DNA of 64,000 nt from Sphingomonas sp. CROZ-RG-20F-R02-07 (GTDB lineage Bacteria; Pseudomonadota; Alphaproteobacteria; Sphingomonadales; Sphingomonadaceae), in assembly GCF_022662335.1 (NCBI RefSeq), contig NZ_JAKNQJ010000004.1, positions 124,001-188,000 of the forward strand, given 5' to 3'. The position numbers and the translations under genes are program-made. Shown in pieces: positions 46,113-55,804 of the stretch; position 1 is the first letter of the stretch; each line of letters opens with the position of its first letter. Below the pieces are notes generated by a model. The model saw only the letters and a program-made list of their open reading frames with translations, was not told the origin of the DNA and searched no databases.

Positions 46113-47179
46113 CCACGCTCCTCTTCCTTCCCTCGGGCGATGCCGAATGGCGCTGGATGCGAGTCGCGGATGCGCGCGTGGAAGAGGGCCTCGGCATCCC
46201 CGCCGACGATGCCCCCGTGATCGCGATCGCGCCCGCCGAAGCAGTGACGCTGCATTGGGCGGAACTGCCGATGCGATCGACGGCGCAGGGCATCGCGGCG
46301 GCGCGAATCCTGGCGGGGGAGGCCAGCGCCTCGCCGCTGGCCGAGCTGCACGTCGCGGTCGGGGACGAGGGCAGCGCGGAGCGGCCGATCGGCGTGGTGG
46401 GTGCCGCCACCATGCACTCATGGCTGACGATGCTCGCCAGCGCGGGGATTGATCCGCTGGCGATCGTGCCCGCGCCCATGCTGCTGCCGCGCCCCGAGCA
46501 GGGCTATGTGCGCGCCGAGCTTGGCGGAAGCGGCGTGGTCCGCGGGTCGAGCAGCGGGTTCGCCGACGAAGACCGGCTGACCGAACTCGTCACCCACGGC
46601 ATCGCACCCGAGACGCTCGATCGCACGACGCTCGCGGCGAGCGTGGCGCGCGTGGCGGATGCGCCTGGCCTCGATCTGCGGCAGGGGCCGTTCGCGCGCC
46701 GCAAGCGCTTCGCGATCGATTGGGCGCTGGTGCGTCGGCTCGTCTGGCTTTCGGTCGCGGTGCTGAGCGTGACGCTGGCGATCGATCTGGTGAAGATCGC
46801 GCGCTACGATTTCGGGGCGGATGCGCTCCAGGCGCGCGCCGATGCGCTGGCAGGGCAGAGCCTGCCGCGTGGCGAGACGGTGACCGACCCGGCGCGCCAA
46901 CTGGACGAGCGGCTGGCGCGGGTGCGCGGACCGGGGCAGGGCTTCAGTGCGACCACCGCCGCGGTGTTCGCCGCGGTGCGCGGTTTGCCCGGCGTCGATC
47001 TCACCGCGCTCGATTTTCAGGCGAATGGCGACGTGCGGATCGGCGTGGCCACCGATCGCGAATCGGCGGCGACCGATCTGAAGCGTGCGCTGGAGGCGGC
47101 AGGCTTCACCGTCCGCGCCGGTGTGTTCCAGTCCAACGCCGGCCGTGTGACCGGCGAGATGACGGTGTCGCCCCGATGA
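46109..47179 (+). CDS. gspL: Type II secretion system protein L
   Basis: A 356-residue assembly-platform protein. The N-terminal cytoplasmic actin-like domain (TTLLFLPSGDAEWRWMRV, APAEAVTLHWAELP) is followed by a single transmembrane helix (RRLVWLSVAVLSVTLAI near residue 215) and a periplasmic ferredoxin-like domain (GLPGVDLTALDFQANG). The GTG at 46109 overlaps the gspK stop as GTGA. It binds GspE through the cytoplasmic domain and GspM through the periplasmic part. Confidence 0.92.
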   Translation: MTTLLFLPSGDAEWRWMRVADARVEEGLGIPADDAPVIAIAPAEAVTLHWAELPMRSTAQGIAAARILAGEASASPLAELHVAVGDEGSAERPIGVVGAATMHSWLTMLASAGIDPLAIVPAPMLLPRPEQGYVRAELGGSGVVRGSSSGFADEDRLTELVTHGIAPETLDRTTLAASVARVADAPGLDLRQGPFARRKRFAIDWALVRRLVWLSVAVLSVTLAIDLVKIARYDFGADALQARADALAGQSLPRGETVTDPARQLDERLARVRGPGQGFSATTAAVFAAVRGLPGVDLTALDFQANGDVRIGVATDRESAATDLKRALEAAGFTVRAGVFQSNAGRVTGEMTVSPR

Positions 47180-47652
47180 GCACGCTATCCACCTGGTTCG
47201 CGGGGCGGTCGCCGCGCGAAAAGCGGCTGTTGCTGGTGATGGCAGCGCTCGCTGCGCTCACCTTGTTATGGGCGCTCGTCATCCGCCCCGTCGGCGACGG
47301 GCTGTCGAACGCGCGCGAGCGCCACGCCGATGCGGTGGAGCGGCTGGGCGAGACCCAGGCGCGGATCGATGCGCTGCGTCTGGCGACGCTTCACCGGCGC
47401 GTGCCGATCACCGGCGGACTGGCCGATACGGTTCGCGCCCGCGCCGAGGCGGCGGGGTTCGTCATCGCCAGCCTCGATCCGGCAGGGCCGGACCGGGTGA
47501 AGATCGGCATCGCCTCGGCGCGACCGGGTGCGCTCACCGCCTGGCTCGCGCGCAGCGAAGCGGCCGGCATCCTGGTCGATTCGGCGACGCTGACCGACAA
47601 TGGCGATCGCACCGTGGGCGCGACGCTCGTGTTGAAGGTGCGCGCGTCATGA
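47176..47652 (+). CDS. gspM: Type II secretion system protein M
   Basis: A 158-residue inner-membrane platform protein. A short cytoplasmic N-terminus (FAGRSPREKRL) leads into one transmembrane helix (LLLVMAALAALTLLWALVI), then a coiled coil (ARERHADAVERLGETQARI) and a ferredoxin-like periplasmic fold. The FxxRSPREKRLL start is typical of GspM. It overlaps both gspL and gspN by four bases. Confidence 0.92.
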   Translation: MSTLSTWFAGRSPREKRLLLVMAALAALTLLWALVIRPVGDGLSNARERHADAVERLGETQARIDALRLATLHRRVPITGGLADTVRARAEAAGFVIASLDPAGPDRVKIGIASARPGALTAWLARSEAAGILVDSATLTDNGDRTVGATLVLKVRAS

Positions 47653-48368
47653 CCCCGATCCGCCTAAAGACGCGGCCGACGGCATTGCTCGGCGCGGTCT
47701 TCGTCGTGACCTTGGTGCTCCTGCTGCCGATGCGGCTGGCGCTCGGCATGCTGGGTGCGGGCGAGCAGGGGCTTTCGGCGCGCACGGTGTCGGGCAGCCT
47801 GTGGTCCGGAACGCTGCGCGATGCGCATTTCGCCGGGCTGCCGCTCGGCGATCTCGACGCGCGCGTCTCGCCGCTGGCGCTGCTGGTCGGCCGTGCGCGC
47901 GTGGCGCTGGATAGCCGGGGCGCCGCGCGACCGGTGCATGGTGCCGCCAGTGTCAGCCGGCACGGCTTCGGCGTCGAGTCGATGAGCGCGAGCCTGCCGA
48001 CGGGAACGCTGTTCGCGCCGCTGCCGGTCGCCGGGCTCGATCTCGACGCGCTGACAGTGCGGTTTCGCGACGGTCAGTGCATCGCAGCCGAGGGCCGGGT
48101 GCGGGCGGCCTTGTCGGGCAGCGTGGGCGGGATCGTGCTGCCCGCCAGCGTCGCTGGCGACGCGCGCTGCGACGGCGGCGCCTTGCTTCTCCCGCTGGCG
48201 AGCCAGGCGGGGACCGAATCGGTGGCGTTGCGGATCACGGGTGCGGGCACCTACCGCGCCGCGCTGTCGATGCGCCCGGCCGATGCCACCGCGGCGCAAC
48301 GGCTCGAGGCCGCCGGGTTCACCCCGGCAGGGGGCGCATATCGGCTTTCGATCGAAGGACGTTTCTGA
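47649..48368 (+). CDS. gspN: Type II secretion system protein N
   Basis: A 239-residue protein of the GspN family with an N-terminal membrane anchor (LLGAVFVVTLVLLLPMRLAL) and a beta-rich periplasmic part beginning GLSARTVSGSLWSGTL, a strand pattern found in GspN and AsmA-like proteins. It closes the operon. No prepilin peptidase gene (gspO) follows, so the leader peptidase must be encoded elsewhere. Confidence 0.88.
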   Translation: MTPIRLKTRPTALLGAVFVVTLVLLLPMRLALGMLGAGEQGLSARTVSGSLWSGTLRDAHFAGLPLGDLDARVSPLALLVGRARVALDSRGAARPVHGAASVSRHGFGVESMSASLPTGTLFAPLPVAGLDLDALTVRFRDGQCIAAEGRVRAALSGSVGGIVLPASVAGDARCDGGALLLPLASQAGTESVALRITGAGTYRAALSMRPADATAAQRLEAAGFTPAGGAYRLSIEGRF

Positions 48369-48416
48369 TGTGCTTGACGCGGGCCAAGCGCAGCCGCTAG
48401 GGGCAGCGCCTTCGCG

Positions 48417-48493
48417 GCGATCGTAGTTCAATTGGTTAGAGCGTCGGCTTGTGATGCCGGATGTTGCGGGTTCAAGTCCCGTCGGTCGCCCCA
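48417..48493 (+). tRNA. tRNA-His (anticodon GTG)
   Basis: Cloverleaf with acceptor GCGATCG/CGGTCGC, anticodon stem TCGGC/GCCGG around TTGTGAT (anticodon GTG), T-arm TGCGGGTTCAAGTCCCGT region and encoded CCA. A G immediately 5' (48416) faces the discriminator C, as expected for the additional G-1 of tRNA-His. A run of six T follows the CCA. Confidence 0.96.
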
Positions 48494-48530
48494 TTTTTTC
48501 CCGACGACCTCCCTTTACGGAAGATGGCGC

Positions 48531-49580
48531 ATGACCAGCGGCTGGGGCTTCCCCGATTTCGACGACCATGAGGGCGTCCATCTCTTCACCGATCCCGCAT
48601 CCGGCCTGAAGGCCGTGATCGCGGTCCATTCGACGGCGCTCGGGCCAGCGGCGGGCGGTGCGCGCTTCTGGCATTATGCCGACAGTTCGGCAGCGATCAC
48701 CGATGCGCTGCGCCTGTCGCGCGGCATGAGCTTCAAGAACGCGATGGCCGGGCTGCCCCTCGGTGGCGGCAAGGGCGTCGTGCTGGCCGATGCGCCGGGT
48801 GCGACGATCAGCACGCAGCAGCTCGAAGCCTTTGGCCGTGCCGTCGAATCGCTCGCCGGGCGCTATGTGACGGCCGAGGATGTCGGCATGTCCGAAGCGC
48901 GGATGAAGGTGATCGCCAGCCAGACGCGCTATGTCTCCGGCCTGCCGGTGGAGAGTGGCGCGGCGGGCGGCGATCCGGGGCCCTATACCGCGCTCGGCAT
49001 CTATCTCGGCGTGAAAGCGGCGGCGAAGCGTGGCCTCGGCGCGGACGACATGCGCGGCGTGCGAGTCGCGATCCAGGGTGTCGGGTCGGTCGGTGGCGGG
49101 CTGGCACGGCTGTTGGCGAAGGACGGCGCGGTGCTGACCCTCGCCGATGTCGATCAGACCCGTGCCGAGGCACTGGCGGCCGAGCTGGGCGCGAGCACCG
49201 CATCGGCGGAGACGATCCTCGCCACCGATGCGGATATCGTCAGCCCGAATGCGCTGGGTGCGATCCTCGACGCCGGAACCATCGCCGGCCTGAAGGCGAA
49301 GGTCGTGGCGGGCGGCGCGAACAACCAGCTCGCCGAAGCGGCGGATGGCCGCCGCATCCACGAGCGCGGCATCGTCTATGCCCCCGATTACGTCATCAAC
49401 GCCGGCGGTATCATCAATGTCGGCCTGGAATATCTGGGCCAGGGCGACGAAGCCGAGGTGAAGGCGCGGATCGCCCGCATCCCCGATCGGCTGACCGAAG
49501 TGTGGGACGAAAGCGACCGGACCGGCGCGCCGGCGTCGGAGGTGGCCGATATGCTGGCCAAGCGCCTGATCGGGCGCTGA
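48531..49580 (+). CDS. Leu/Glu/Phe/Val-type amino-acid dehydrogenase
   Basis: A 349-residue NAD-dependent dehydrogenase closest in length and pattern to leucine dehydrogenase. The Gly-rich substrate segment LPLGGGKGVVL contains the catalytic Lys, YVTAEDVGMSE lies in the hinge, and the NAD-binding Rossmann motif is IQGVGSVGGG. It would deaminate branched-chain amino acids reversibly. The specificity (Leu, Val or Phe) cannot be fixed from sequence alone. ATG at 48531 was used; the ATG at 48524 is in another frame. It stands alone between tRNA-His and the ccm operon. Confidence 0.9.
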   Translation: MTSGWGFPDFDDHEGVHLFTDPASGLKAVIAVHSTALGPAAGGARFWHYADSSAAITDALRLSRGMSFKNAMAGLPLGGGKGVVLADAPGATISTQQLEAFGRAVESLAGRYVTAEDVGMSEARMKVIASQTRYVSGLPVESGAAGGDPGPYTALGIYLGVKAAAKRGLGADDMRGVRVAIQGVGSVGGGLARLLAKDGAVLTLADVDQTRAEALAAELGASTASAETILATDADIVSPNALGAILDAGTIAGLKAKVVAGGANNQLAEAADGRRIHERGIVYAPDYVINAGGIINVGLEYLGQGDEAEVKARIARIPDRLTEVWDESDRTGAPASEVADMLAKRLIGR

Positions 49581-49661
49581 GAAAAGGCGGGTCGCGGGCC
49601 GACGCCGATCCGCCACGTCCGAGGTGACAGCCTCCGATCGTTCCCATATGGCGGACGGATC

Positions 49662-50387
49662 GTGCCCAGCCTTCACGCCTTCGCCAACCCCGCCCGGTTC
49701 CTGACGATCGCACGGCCGCTGACGCCCGTGCTCTTCTGGGCCGGCGTCGCGCTGATCGCGCTGGGCTGCTGGGCGGGACTGACGCAGACGCCGCCCGATT
49801 ATCTTCAGGGCGAAACCGTCCGTATCCTCTATATCCATGTGCCCGCCGCCTGGCTCGGCATGGGCGGATGGAGCGGCATCGCGCTCTCCTCGATCGCCTA
49901 TCTCGTCTGGCGGCATCCGCTGGCGAGCGTCGCCGCGCGGGCCATCGCCGTGCCGGGGGCGACCTTCGCGGCGATCTGCCTGGTCTCGGGCTCGATCTGG
50001 GGGCGGCCCACTTGGGGGACGTGGTGGCAATGGGACGGGCGGTTGACGTCGATGTTGCTGCTGTTCTTCGTGTATCTCGGCTATCTGGCGCTCGCGCGGG
50101 CGGATGCGGAGCGGGGCGGCGACGGGCGTATCCCGGCGGTGTTCGGCATCGCCGGTTCGGTGCTGCTGCCGATCATCCGCTATTCGGTGGTGTGGTGGAA
50201 CAGCCTCCACCAGGGCCCCAGCATCGGGTTGACCGGCTCCACGATCGATCGATCGATCCTCTGGCCTTTGCCGATCATGCTGGCGGGCTTCACGTTCGTC
50301 TTCGCCGCGATCGTCCTGATGCGGATGCGGACGCTGCTGGCGCTGGCCAAGGCCGAGGCACGGATGCGGCGGATGGCGCGCGCATGA
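49662..50387 (+). CDS. ccmC: Cytochrome c maturation heme-exporter component
   Basis: A 241-residue six-helix membrane protein that loads heme onto CcmE. The tryptophan-rich WWD signature is SIWGRPTWGTWWQWDGRLTS, flanked by the conserved His residues in ILYIHVPAAW and NSLHQG. The only good start is GTG at 49662, which has a weak ribosome site. It starts the ccm cluster; ccmA and ccmB are not in the window. It overlaps ccmD by ATGA. Confidence 0.96.
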   Translation: MPSLHAFANPARFLTIARPLTPVLFWAGVALIALGCWAGLTQTPPDYLQGETVRILYIHVPAAWLGMGGWSGIALSSIAYLVWRHPLASVAARAIAVPGATFAAICLVSGSIWGRPTWGTWWQWDGRLTSMLLLFFVYLGYLALARADAERGGDGRIPAVFGIAGSVLLPIIRYSVVWWNSLHQGPSIGLTGSTIDRSILWPLPIMLAGFTFVFAAIVLMRMRTLLALAKAEARMRRMARA

Positions 50388-50512
50388 ACCCCTGGCCTTT
50401 CGTGGCAGCCGCTTACGGCGTGACGCTGGCGGGTGCCGCGGTGCTGGCGATCGTGAGCATGGTCGCCATGCGCCGCGCCGAACGCGCCGCCTCCGACCGG
50501 CGCGATCGATGA
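50384..50512 (+). CDS. ccmD: Heme exporter protein CcmD
   Basis: A 42-residue single-helix protein (FVAAAYGVTLAGAAVLAI, then MRRAERAA), the size and pattern of CcmD, which stabilises the CcmC-CcmE interaction. It lies between ccmC and ccmE with four-base overlaps on both sides. Confidence 0.9.
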   Translation: MNPWPFVAAAYGVTLAGAAVLAIVSMVAMRRAERAASDRRDR

Positions 50513-50943
50513 AGGCACAGCATCAGCGTTTGACGCTGTCGCTGCTGGCGCTGGGTGCGGTCGCGGCGGCGGGGCTGCTCGCGCTGTCCGCGCTGAAGGA
50601 TCAGGCGTCGTTCTTCTACGCGCCGTCCGATGTGCGACGCGACGGCCTGCCGCTCGGCCGTGCGGTGCGTCTGGGCGGCATGGTCGAGCGTGGATCCGTG
50701 CGCCGCGCACCGGACGGCGTGACTGTCCATTTCGTCGTGACCGATGGGCGGGCGACGACCCCGGTCACCTTCGCGGGCATCGTGCCCGATCTCTTCCGCG
50801 AAAAATCCGGTGTGGTCGCGGAGGGTCAGTTCCAGCCCGGCGGTGCGTTCATCGCGACCAATCTGCTCGCCAAGCATGACGAGAAATACATGCCGCCCCA
50901 GCTTGCGGGCAAGATGCACGAGACGAAGACGCTGGAGCCATGA
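50509..50943 (+). CDS. ccmE: Cytochrome c maturation heme chaperone
   Basis: A 144-residue periplasmic heme chaperone with an N-terminal anchor (LTLSLLALGAVAAAGLLALS) and an OB-fold. The heme-binding His is H123 in the HDEKYMPP motif, with Tyr127. Full length; overlaps ccmF. Confidence 0.97.
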   Translation: MKAQHQRLTLSLLALGAVAAAGLLALSALKDQASFFYAPSDVRRDGLPLGRAVRLGGMVERGSVRRAPDGVTVHFVVTDGRATTPVTFAGIVPDLFREKSGVVAEGQFQPGGAFIATNLLAKHDEKYMPPQLAGKMHETKTLEP

Positions 50944-52856
50944 TGGCGGAAGCGGGACTTGCCGCCTTGTGGTTTGCCGGTGCGCTGGCGGCGCTGCAAC
51001 TGGCGATGGCGGCGATCGGGCTGCGGCGCGGGCGCGACGACGTCATGGCCGCCACCCGCGCGGTGGCGGTGGTGCAGGGCGTGCTTGCCACGCTGGCGAT
51101 GGCCCTGCTGATCGGCGTCTTTCTGGCGTCCGACATGTCGGTGAAGCTGGTCGTCGAGAACAGCCATTCGGCCAAGCCCTGGATCTACAAATTCGCCGGC
51201 TCCTGGGGCAATCATGAGGGATCGATGCTGCTCTGGGTGACGATCCTGGGGCTGGCGGGCGGAGCGGTCGCGGTGCTGGAGCGACGCTTGCCCGAGCGCA
51301 CGCTGATCGCCACGCTGGGCGCGCAGGCGGCGATCGCGCTCGGCTTCTACGCCTTCCTGCTCTTCGCCTCGAACCCGTTTGCGCGGCTGGCGCCGGCGCC
51401 GGCGGATGGCCTGGGGCTGAACCCGTTGCTGCAGGATCCCGGCTTGGCGTTCCACCCGCCGACGCTCTACATCGGCTATGTCGGGCTGTCGGTGGCCTTT
51501 TCCTTCGCGGTCGGTGCGCTCGTCACGCGCGATGTGGGGCCGGTGTTCGCCCGCGCGATGCGGCGCTGGGTGCTGGGGGCATGGATCTTCCTGACGCTCG
51601 GGATCACGGCCGGGTCCTATTGGGCCTATTACGACCTCGGCTGGGGTGGCTGGTGGTTCTGGGATCCCGTCGAGAACGCTTCGCTGATGCCGTGGCTGGC
51701 CGCGACCGCGCTGCTGCACTCGGTCAGCGTGCTCGCCACCCGTGACGGGCTGCGCGCGTGGACGATCATGCTCGCGGTGGTGGCGTTCTCGATGTCGATG
51801 ATCGGCACGTTTCTGGTGCGGTCGGGCATCCTGACGAGCGTCCATGCCTTCGCCGTCGACCCCACGCGGGGTGCGTTCATTCTCGCGCTGCTCGGCCTCT
51901 ATATCGGGGGCGCGCTGGCGCTGTTCGCCGCGCGCATCGGCACGGTGCGGATCGGCAACACGTTCGAACTCGTGAGCCGCGAAGCGGGGCTGGTGCTCAA
52001 CAATCTGCTGCTCAGCGTGATCCTCGGGCTCGTGCTGATCTTCACGCTTTATCCTCTGGTGGCGGCGGGCTTCGGCGTTCAGCTATCGATCGGGGCACCC
52101 GTGTTCGATCGCTTCATCGGCCCGATCGCGCTGCTGCTCGTGATCGCGATGGCGGCCGGGCCGTTGCTGCGGTGGCGCCGTGACGACGCATCCGAATTGA
52201 TCGAGCGCCTGTTCTGGCCGATTGCGGTGGCGGGCTGCGCGGGCGCGGCGCTCGTGCTGTTCGCGCCGATGGGCATCCTGCCGCTGGCGGGCCTGTCGCT
52301 GGCGGCGGGGTTGGCGGTGGCGAGCGTGGCGCCGCTCTGGAAACGCAATCCGCGCCGGACGCCGCTTTTCACCTATGGCATGGTCGTCGCTCATCTGGGG
52401 ATCGCGGTCAGCCTGGCAGGGATGGCGTGCGACAGCGCGTTCACCGAGGAGACGCTGGTGGCGGTTCATGTCGGAGAGCCGGCCCGCGTCGGTCCCTATC
52501 TCGTCACGCTCGATGGCATCGGCCCGGTGATCGGCGAGAACTGGTCCGGGCTCGAGGCCAAGCTGACCGCGACGCGTGGTGACGACGTGATCGTCCTGCG
52601 TCCGCAGCAGCGTTATTTTTCCGATCCCCCAACCACGACCAGCCATTCCGCCATCGCCACGCTGTGGGATGGGCAACTCTATACCGTTCTGGGGGCGGCG
52701 GACGGCACCGGGCGCTGGCAGCTCCGCTTGTGGTGGAAGCCGTTCGTCACACTCATCTGGCTGGGCGGTGCGCTGATCGCGCTGGGGGGCGCGCTTTCGC
52801 TTTTCGGGCGGCTGCGGCGCGAACGGCGATCGGCCACGCGGCAGGCCTGGGCATGA
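50940..52856 (+). CDS. ccmF: Cytochrome c heme lyase subunit CcmF
   Basis: A 638-residue membrane protein with about 15 helices that delivers heme to apocytochrome. The tryptophan-rich WGGWWFWDPVENASLMPW motif and the heme-coordinating His residues (VENSHSAKPWIYKF, AFHPPTLYIGYV) are intact. Two adjacent ATGs (50940, 50943) are possible. It overlaps ccmE and the thioredoxin gene by four bases. Confidence 0.96.
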   Translation: MMAEAGLAALWFAGALAALQLAMAAIGLRRGRDDVMAATRAVAVVQGVLATLAMALLIGVFLASDMSVKLVVENSHSAKPWIYKFAGSWGNHEGSMLLWVTILGLAGGAVAVLERRLPERTLIATLGAQAAIALGFYAFLLFASNPFARLAPAPADGLGLNPLLQDPGLAFHPPTLYIGYVGLSVAFSFAVGALVTRDVGPVFARAMRRWVLGAWIFLTLGITAGSYWAYYDLGWGGWWFWDPVENASLMPWLAATALLHSVSVLATRDGLRAWTIMLAVVAFSMSMIGTFLVRSGILTSVHAFAVDPTRGAFILALLGLYIGGALALFAARIGTVRIGNTFELVSREAGLVLNNLLLSVILGLVLIFTLYPLVAAGFGVQLSIGAPVFDRFIGPIALLLVIAMAAGPLLRWRRDDASELIERLFWPIAVAGCAGAALVLFAPMGILPLAGLSLAAGLAVASVAPLWKRNPRRTPLFTYGMVVAHLGIAVSLAGMACDSAFTEETLVAVHVGEPARVGPYLVTLDGIGPVIGENWSGLEAKLTATRGDDVIVLRPQQRYFSDPPTTTSHSAIATLWDGQLYTVLGAADGTGRWQLRLWWKPFVTLIWLGGALIALGGALSLFGRLRRERRSATRQAWA

Positions 52857-53380
52857 AGCGGCTCGCGCTATGGGCGCCGCTCGGCGTGTTCGCCCTGCTG
52901 CTGCTGGTGGTGGCGAGCGGGCTGATCCGCCCCGGCGACCGCACGATCCATTCGGCGTTGGTCGGCCAGCGGCTGCCCGTCTTCGCGCTCGCACCCGTCG
53001 CGGCGGGTAAGCCGGGGCTGGCGACCACCGATTTCGGGCATGGGCGCCCCCGGCTGCTCAATGTGTTCGCGAGCTGGTGCGTGCCGTGCGTCGCCGAGAT
53101 CCCGCAATTGATGCGGCTGAAGGCGATGGGCGTGGAGATCGATGGACTGGCGATCCACGACACGGGCCCGGCGATCGCGGCGTTTCTGCGCACCAACGGC
53201 GACCCCTATTCACGGATTGGCAACGACGTCGATGCGCATGTGCAACTGGCGCTTGGATCCTCGGGCGTCCCCGAAAGCTTCGTGATCGACGGCGACGGGC
53301 GGATCGCGATGCAGAAGGTGGGCGACATCCGGCCCGAGGACGTGGCCGAGATCGTGGCGGCGGTGGAGAAGGCGCGGTGA
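52853..53380 (+). CDS. ccmG: Periplasmic thiol:disulfide oxidoreductase (DsbE type)
   Basis: A 175-residue membrane-anchored thioredoxin (WAPLGVFALLLLVVASGLI) that reduces the heme-binding cysteines of apocytochrome c. The active site is W75-C76-V-P-C79, with the family acidic GVPESFVIDGDG loop (cis-Pro). It is part of the ccm operon with overlaps on both sides. Confidence 0.96.
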   Translation: MKRLALWAPLGVFALLLLVVASGLIRPGDRTIHSALVGQRLPVFALAPVAAGKPGLATTDFGHGRPRLLNVFASWCVPCVAEIPQLMRLKAMGVEIDGLAIHDTGPAIAAFLRTNGDPYSRIGNDVDAHVQLALGSSGVPESFVIDGDGRIAMQKVGDIRPEDVAEIVAAVEKAR

Positions 53381-53802
53381 TCCGCGTGGGCGCTACTTTT
53401 TGGGCGATGGTCACGGCCATGGGGCTGCTGTGCTTCGCTGCGCCCGTTGCGGCGGAACCGGCCAGCACCACGGCCTATGCGAACACCCAGCTTGCCGATC
53501 CGGCGCAAGAGGCAAGCGCCAAGGCGCTGATGACGACGTTGCGCTGCGTCGTGTGCCAGGGCCAGTCGATCGCGGATAGCGATGCGGCGATGGCGGGCGA
53601 CATGCGGGCGCTCGTCCGGCGGAATATCGCCGCGGGCGCGTCGCCCGAGTCGATCCGTGGTTGGATGGTCGCGCGTTACGGCGCCTATGTGAGCTATGAT
53701 CCACCCTTGTCCGGATTGACCTGGCCGCTCTGGGCGGCCCCGTTCGTGCTGCTGGGCCTCGGCGGTTGGATCGCCCGCGCCAGTTTCCGGCGCCGCCGCT
53801 GA
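53377..53802 (+). CDS. ccmH: Cytochrome c biogenesis protein CcmH/CcmL
   Basis: A 141-residue periplasmic protein with signal peptide (MVTAMGLLCFAAPVAA) and the redox motif LRCVVCQGQS (C57, C60). A C-terminal transmembrane helix (WPLWAAPFVLLGLGGWIARA) anchors it. The GTG at 53377 overlaps the ccmG stop as GTGA. Confidence 0.95.
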   Translation: MIRVGATFWAMVTAMGLLCFAAPVAAEPASTTAYANTQLADPAQEASAKALMTTLRCVVCQGQSIADSDAAMAGDMRALVRRNIAAGASPESIRGWMVARYGAYVSYDPPLSGLTWPLWAAPFVLLGLGGWIARASFRRRR

Positions 53803-54440
53803 TGGGGTGGCTGTGGCTCGCATTGATCGGTGGGGTGGCGATGGGGGGGCTCATCGCGCTCCGCGTACCCCGCACGCTGTGGTCGTTCGCCGGCGCGGCA
53901 TTGATGCTCGCGGCCGCAGGCTATGCGCTTCAGGGCAGTCCCAATCTACCGGCGCATCCCGCCATCACCGACGCGCGCGTCGCGCGCGACGATCCGGGGA
54001 TCATCGATCTGCGCGACCGGATGTTCGGCCGGTTCACGAATGACGGGGCCTATCTGATCGCCGCGGATGCGATGCTCGGGATCGGCGATCGGAAGGCGGC
54101 GCTTCAGGCCATCCTCGGCGGAATTCGCGCCGTACCCAAAAGTGCGATGCTCTGGACGGCACTCGGCGGGTCGCTGGCGATGCGGGACGGCGGCGTGGTG
54201 TCGCCGCCGTCACGGTTCGCGTTCGATCAGGCGATGCGGCTGGCGCCGCGTCATCCCGGGCCGCCCTTCTTCGCCGGGCTGGCCTATATCCGCAGCGGGG
54301 ACTTCACGACGGCCCGCGCCTGCTGGAAGCGGGCGCTGCGACTGGCGCCTGCCGGCGCCTCGTATCGCCGCGATATAGCGATGCGGCTGTCTCTGCTCGA
54401 AAATTATCTCGCGAGAATGCCGAGCCAGCCGCCCCGCTGA
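53802..54440 (+). CDS. ccmI: CcmI-like TPR protein of cytochrome c maturation
   Basis: A 212-residue protein with an N-terminal membrane segment and a second helix (LWSFAGAALMLAAAGYALQG), then TPR-like repeats in the periplasm (AALQAILGGIRAVPKSAMLW, PGPPFFAGLAYIRSGDFTTA). It corresponds to the C-terminal CcmH/CcmI part that presents apocytochrome. The ATG overlaps the ccmH stop as TGATG. Its stop directly abuts the stop of a convergent gene. Confidence 0.85.
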   Translation: MGWLWLALIGGVAMGGLIALRVPRTLWSFAGAALMLAAAGYALQGSPNLPAHPAITDARVARDDPGIIDLRDRMFGRFTNDGAYLIAADAMLGIGDRKAALQAILGGIRAVPKSAMLWTALGGSLAMRDGGVVSPPSRFAFDQAMRLAPRHPGPPFFAGLAYIRSGDFTTARACWKRALRLAPAGASYRRDIAMRLSLLENYLARMPSQPPR

Positions 54441-54659
54441 TTATTGGCCGCGGCCGGTCTTCGCCTGCAATTCGTCGATCCGCTTCGACGCATCCGCCTT
54501 GGTCAGCGTATCGTCGAACGCTTCGCCGGCCTCTTCGCTCAGCGTCTTCAGATAGCTGGCTTGGGCGCCGGTCATCGCTTCGCCGCCGGTGGTCCAGTCG
54601 TCCGGATCCTTTTCCGCGTTGCCGGTCGGATGGTCCTTGGGGTTGGGCTGTTCGGTCAT
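54441..54659 (-). CDS. DUF3072 domain protein
   Basis: A 72-residue hydrophilic protein. Its core DPDDWTTGGEAMTGAQASYL and FDDTLTKADASKRIDELQAK fits the small DUF3072 family as I know it; function unknown. The ATG at 54657-54659 follows AGGAATTG. Its stop touches the stop of ccmI with no gap. Confidence 0.85.
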   Translation of the reverse strand: MTEQPNPKDHPTGNAEKDPDDWTTGGEAMTGAQASYLKTLSEEAGEAFDDTLTKADASKRIDELQAKTGRGQ

Positions 54660-54694
54660 GTCAATTCCTTCCGATGACCCAACCCCCATGTTCC

Positions 54695-55804
54695 TTATCC
54701 GTTCCACGCTTCGTAAGGCAGGTCGAGATCGTCGGCCACGGCCTTGTAGGCGATCTTGCCCTTGTACACGTTGAGGCCAGCAGCGAGATGCGGATCGGCT
54801 TTCATCGCCGCTTCGGCGCCGAGCGTCGCGAGCTTCAGCGCGAAGGGCAGCGTCGCGTTGTTGAGCGCGAAGGCCGATGTACGCGCGACCGCGCCGGGCA
54901 TGTTGGCGACGCAATAATGGATCACGCCGTCCACCTCGAACACGGGATCCTCGTGCGTGGTCGCATGGCTCGTCTCAAAACACCCGCCCTGATCGATCGC
55001 GATGTCGACCAGCACCGATCCGCGCTTCATCGTCTTCAGCATCTCGCGCGTGACGAGCTTGGGCGCGGCGGCACCGGGCACCAGCACGGCGCCGATCACC
55101 AGGTGCGCGTTCTTCACCGCCGCGGCGATCGCCGCCTTGGAGGCATAGGCAGTCTTGATCTGGCTCGAGAAGAACATGTCCAGTTCGGCCAACCGATCGT
55201 TGGAGATGTCGTAGATCGTCACGTCCGCTCGCATGCCCACCGCCATCTGCGCGGCGTTCACACCCGAAACGCCGCCGCCGAGGATCGCGACCTTGGCGGG
55301 CGCGACGCCTGGCACGCCGCCCAGCAGCACGCCGCGGCCGCCCTGTTCCTTTTCGAGATAATGCGCGCCGACCTGGACCGACATGCGACCTGCGACTTCG
55401 GACATCGGCTTCAGCAGCGGCAGCCCGCCGCGCGGCCCGGTGACCGTCTCATAGGCGATGCAGGTCGCGCCCGACTTCATCAGGCCCTCCGCCTGCGGCT
55501 TGTCGGCGGCGAGGTGCAGATAGGTGAACAGCAGGTGACGCGGCTCGAGCATCGCGATCTCGCGCGCCTGCGGCTCCTTCACCTTCACGATCATGTCGGC
55601 GCCCGCGAACACGCTGGCCGCATCGGGCAGGATGGTCGCGCCTGCCGCGACATAGTCGGCATCGTCGAAATCGATGCCCGCGCCCGCGCCCGTTTCCACC
55701 ACGACGGCGTGACCCGCCGCGACGAGTTCGGCGACCGACGGCGGGGTGAGACCGACCCGGTATTCGTGGTTCTTGATCTCCTTGGGAACTCCGACTCGCA
55801 TCAT
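54695..55804 (-). CDS. ald: Alanine dehydrogenase
   Basis: A 369-residue NAD-dependent enzyme converting L-alanine to pyruvate and ammonia. The N-terminus [18 protein letters not shown] is highly conserved; the NAD-binding Rossmann motif is [13 protein letters not shown], and the substrate-binding loop [15 protein letters not shown] is complete. ATG pairs at 55804 and 55801 follow GGAGAGAAT. Full family length. It is divergent from kup. Confidence 0.97.
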   Translation of the reverse strand: MMRVGVPKEIKNHEYRVGLTPPSVAELVAAGHAVVVETGAGAGIDFDDADYVAAGATILPDAASVFAGADMIVKVKEPQAREIAMLEPRHLLFTYLHLAADKPQAEGLMKSGATCIAYETVTGPRGGLPLLKPMSEVAGRMSVQVGAHYLEKEQGGRGVLLGGVPGVAPAKVAILGGGVSGVNAAQMAVGMRADVTIYDISNDRLAELDMFFSSQIKTAYASKAAIAAAVKNAHLVIGAVLVPGAAAPKLVTREMLKTMKRGSVLVDIAIDQGGCFETSHATTHEDPVFEVDGVIHYCVANMPGAVARTSAFALNNATLPFALKLATLGAEAAMKADPHLAAGLNVYKGKIAYKAVADDLDLPYEAWNG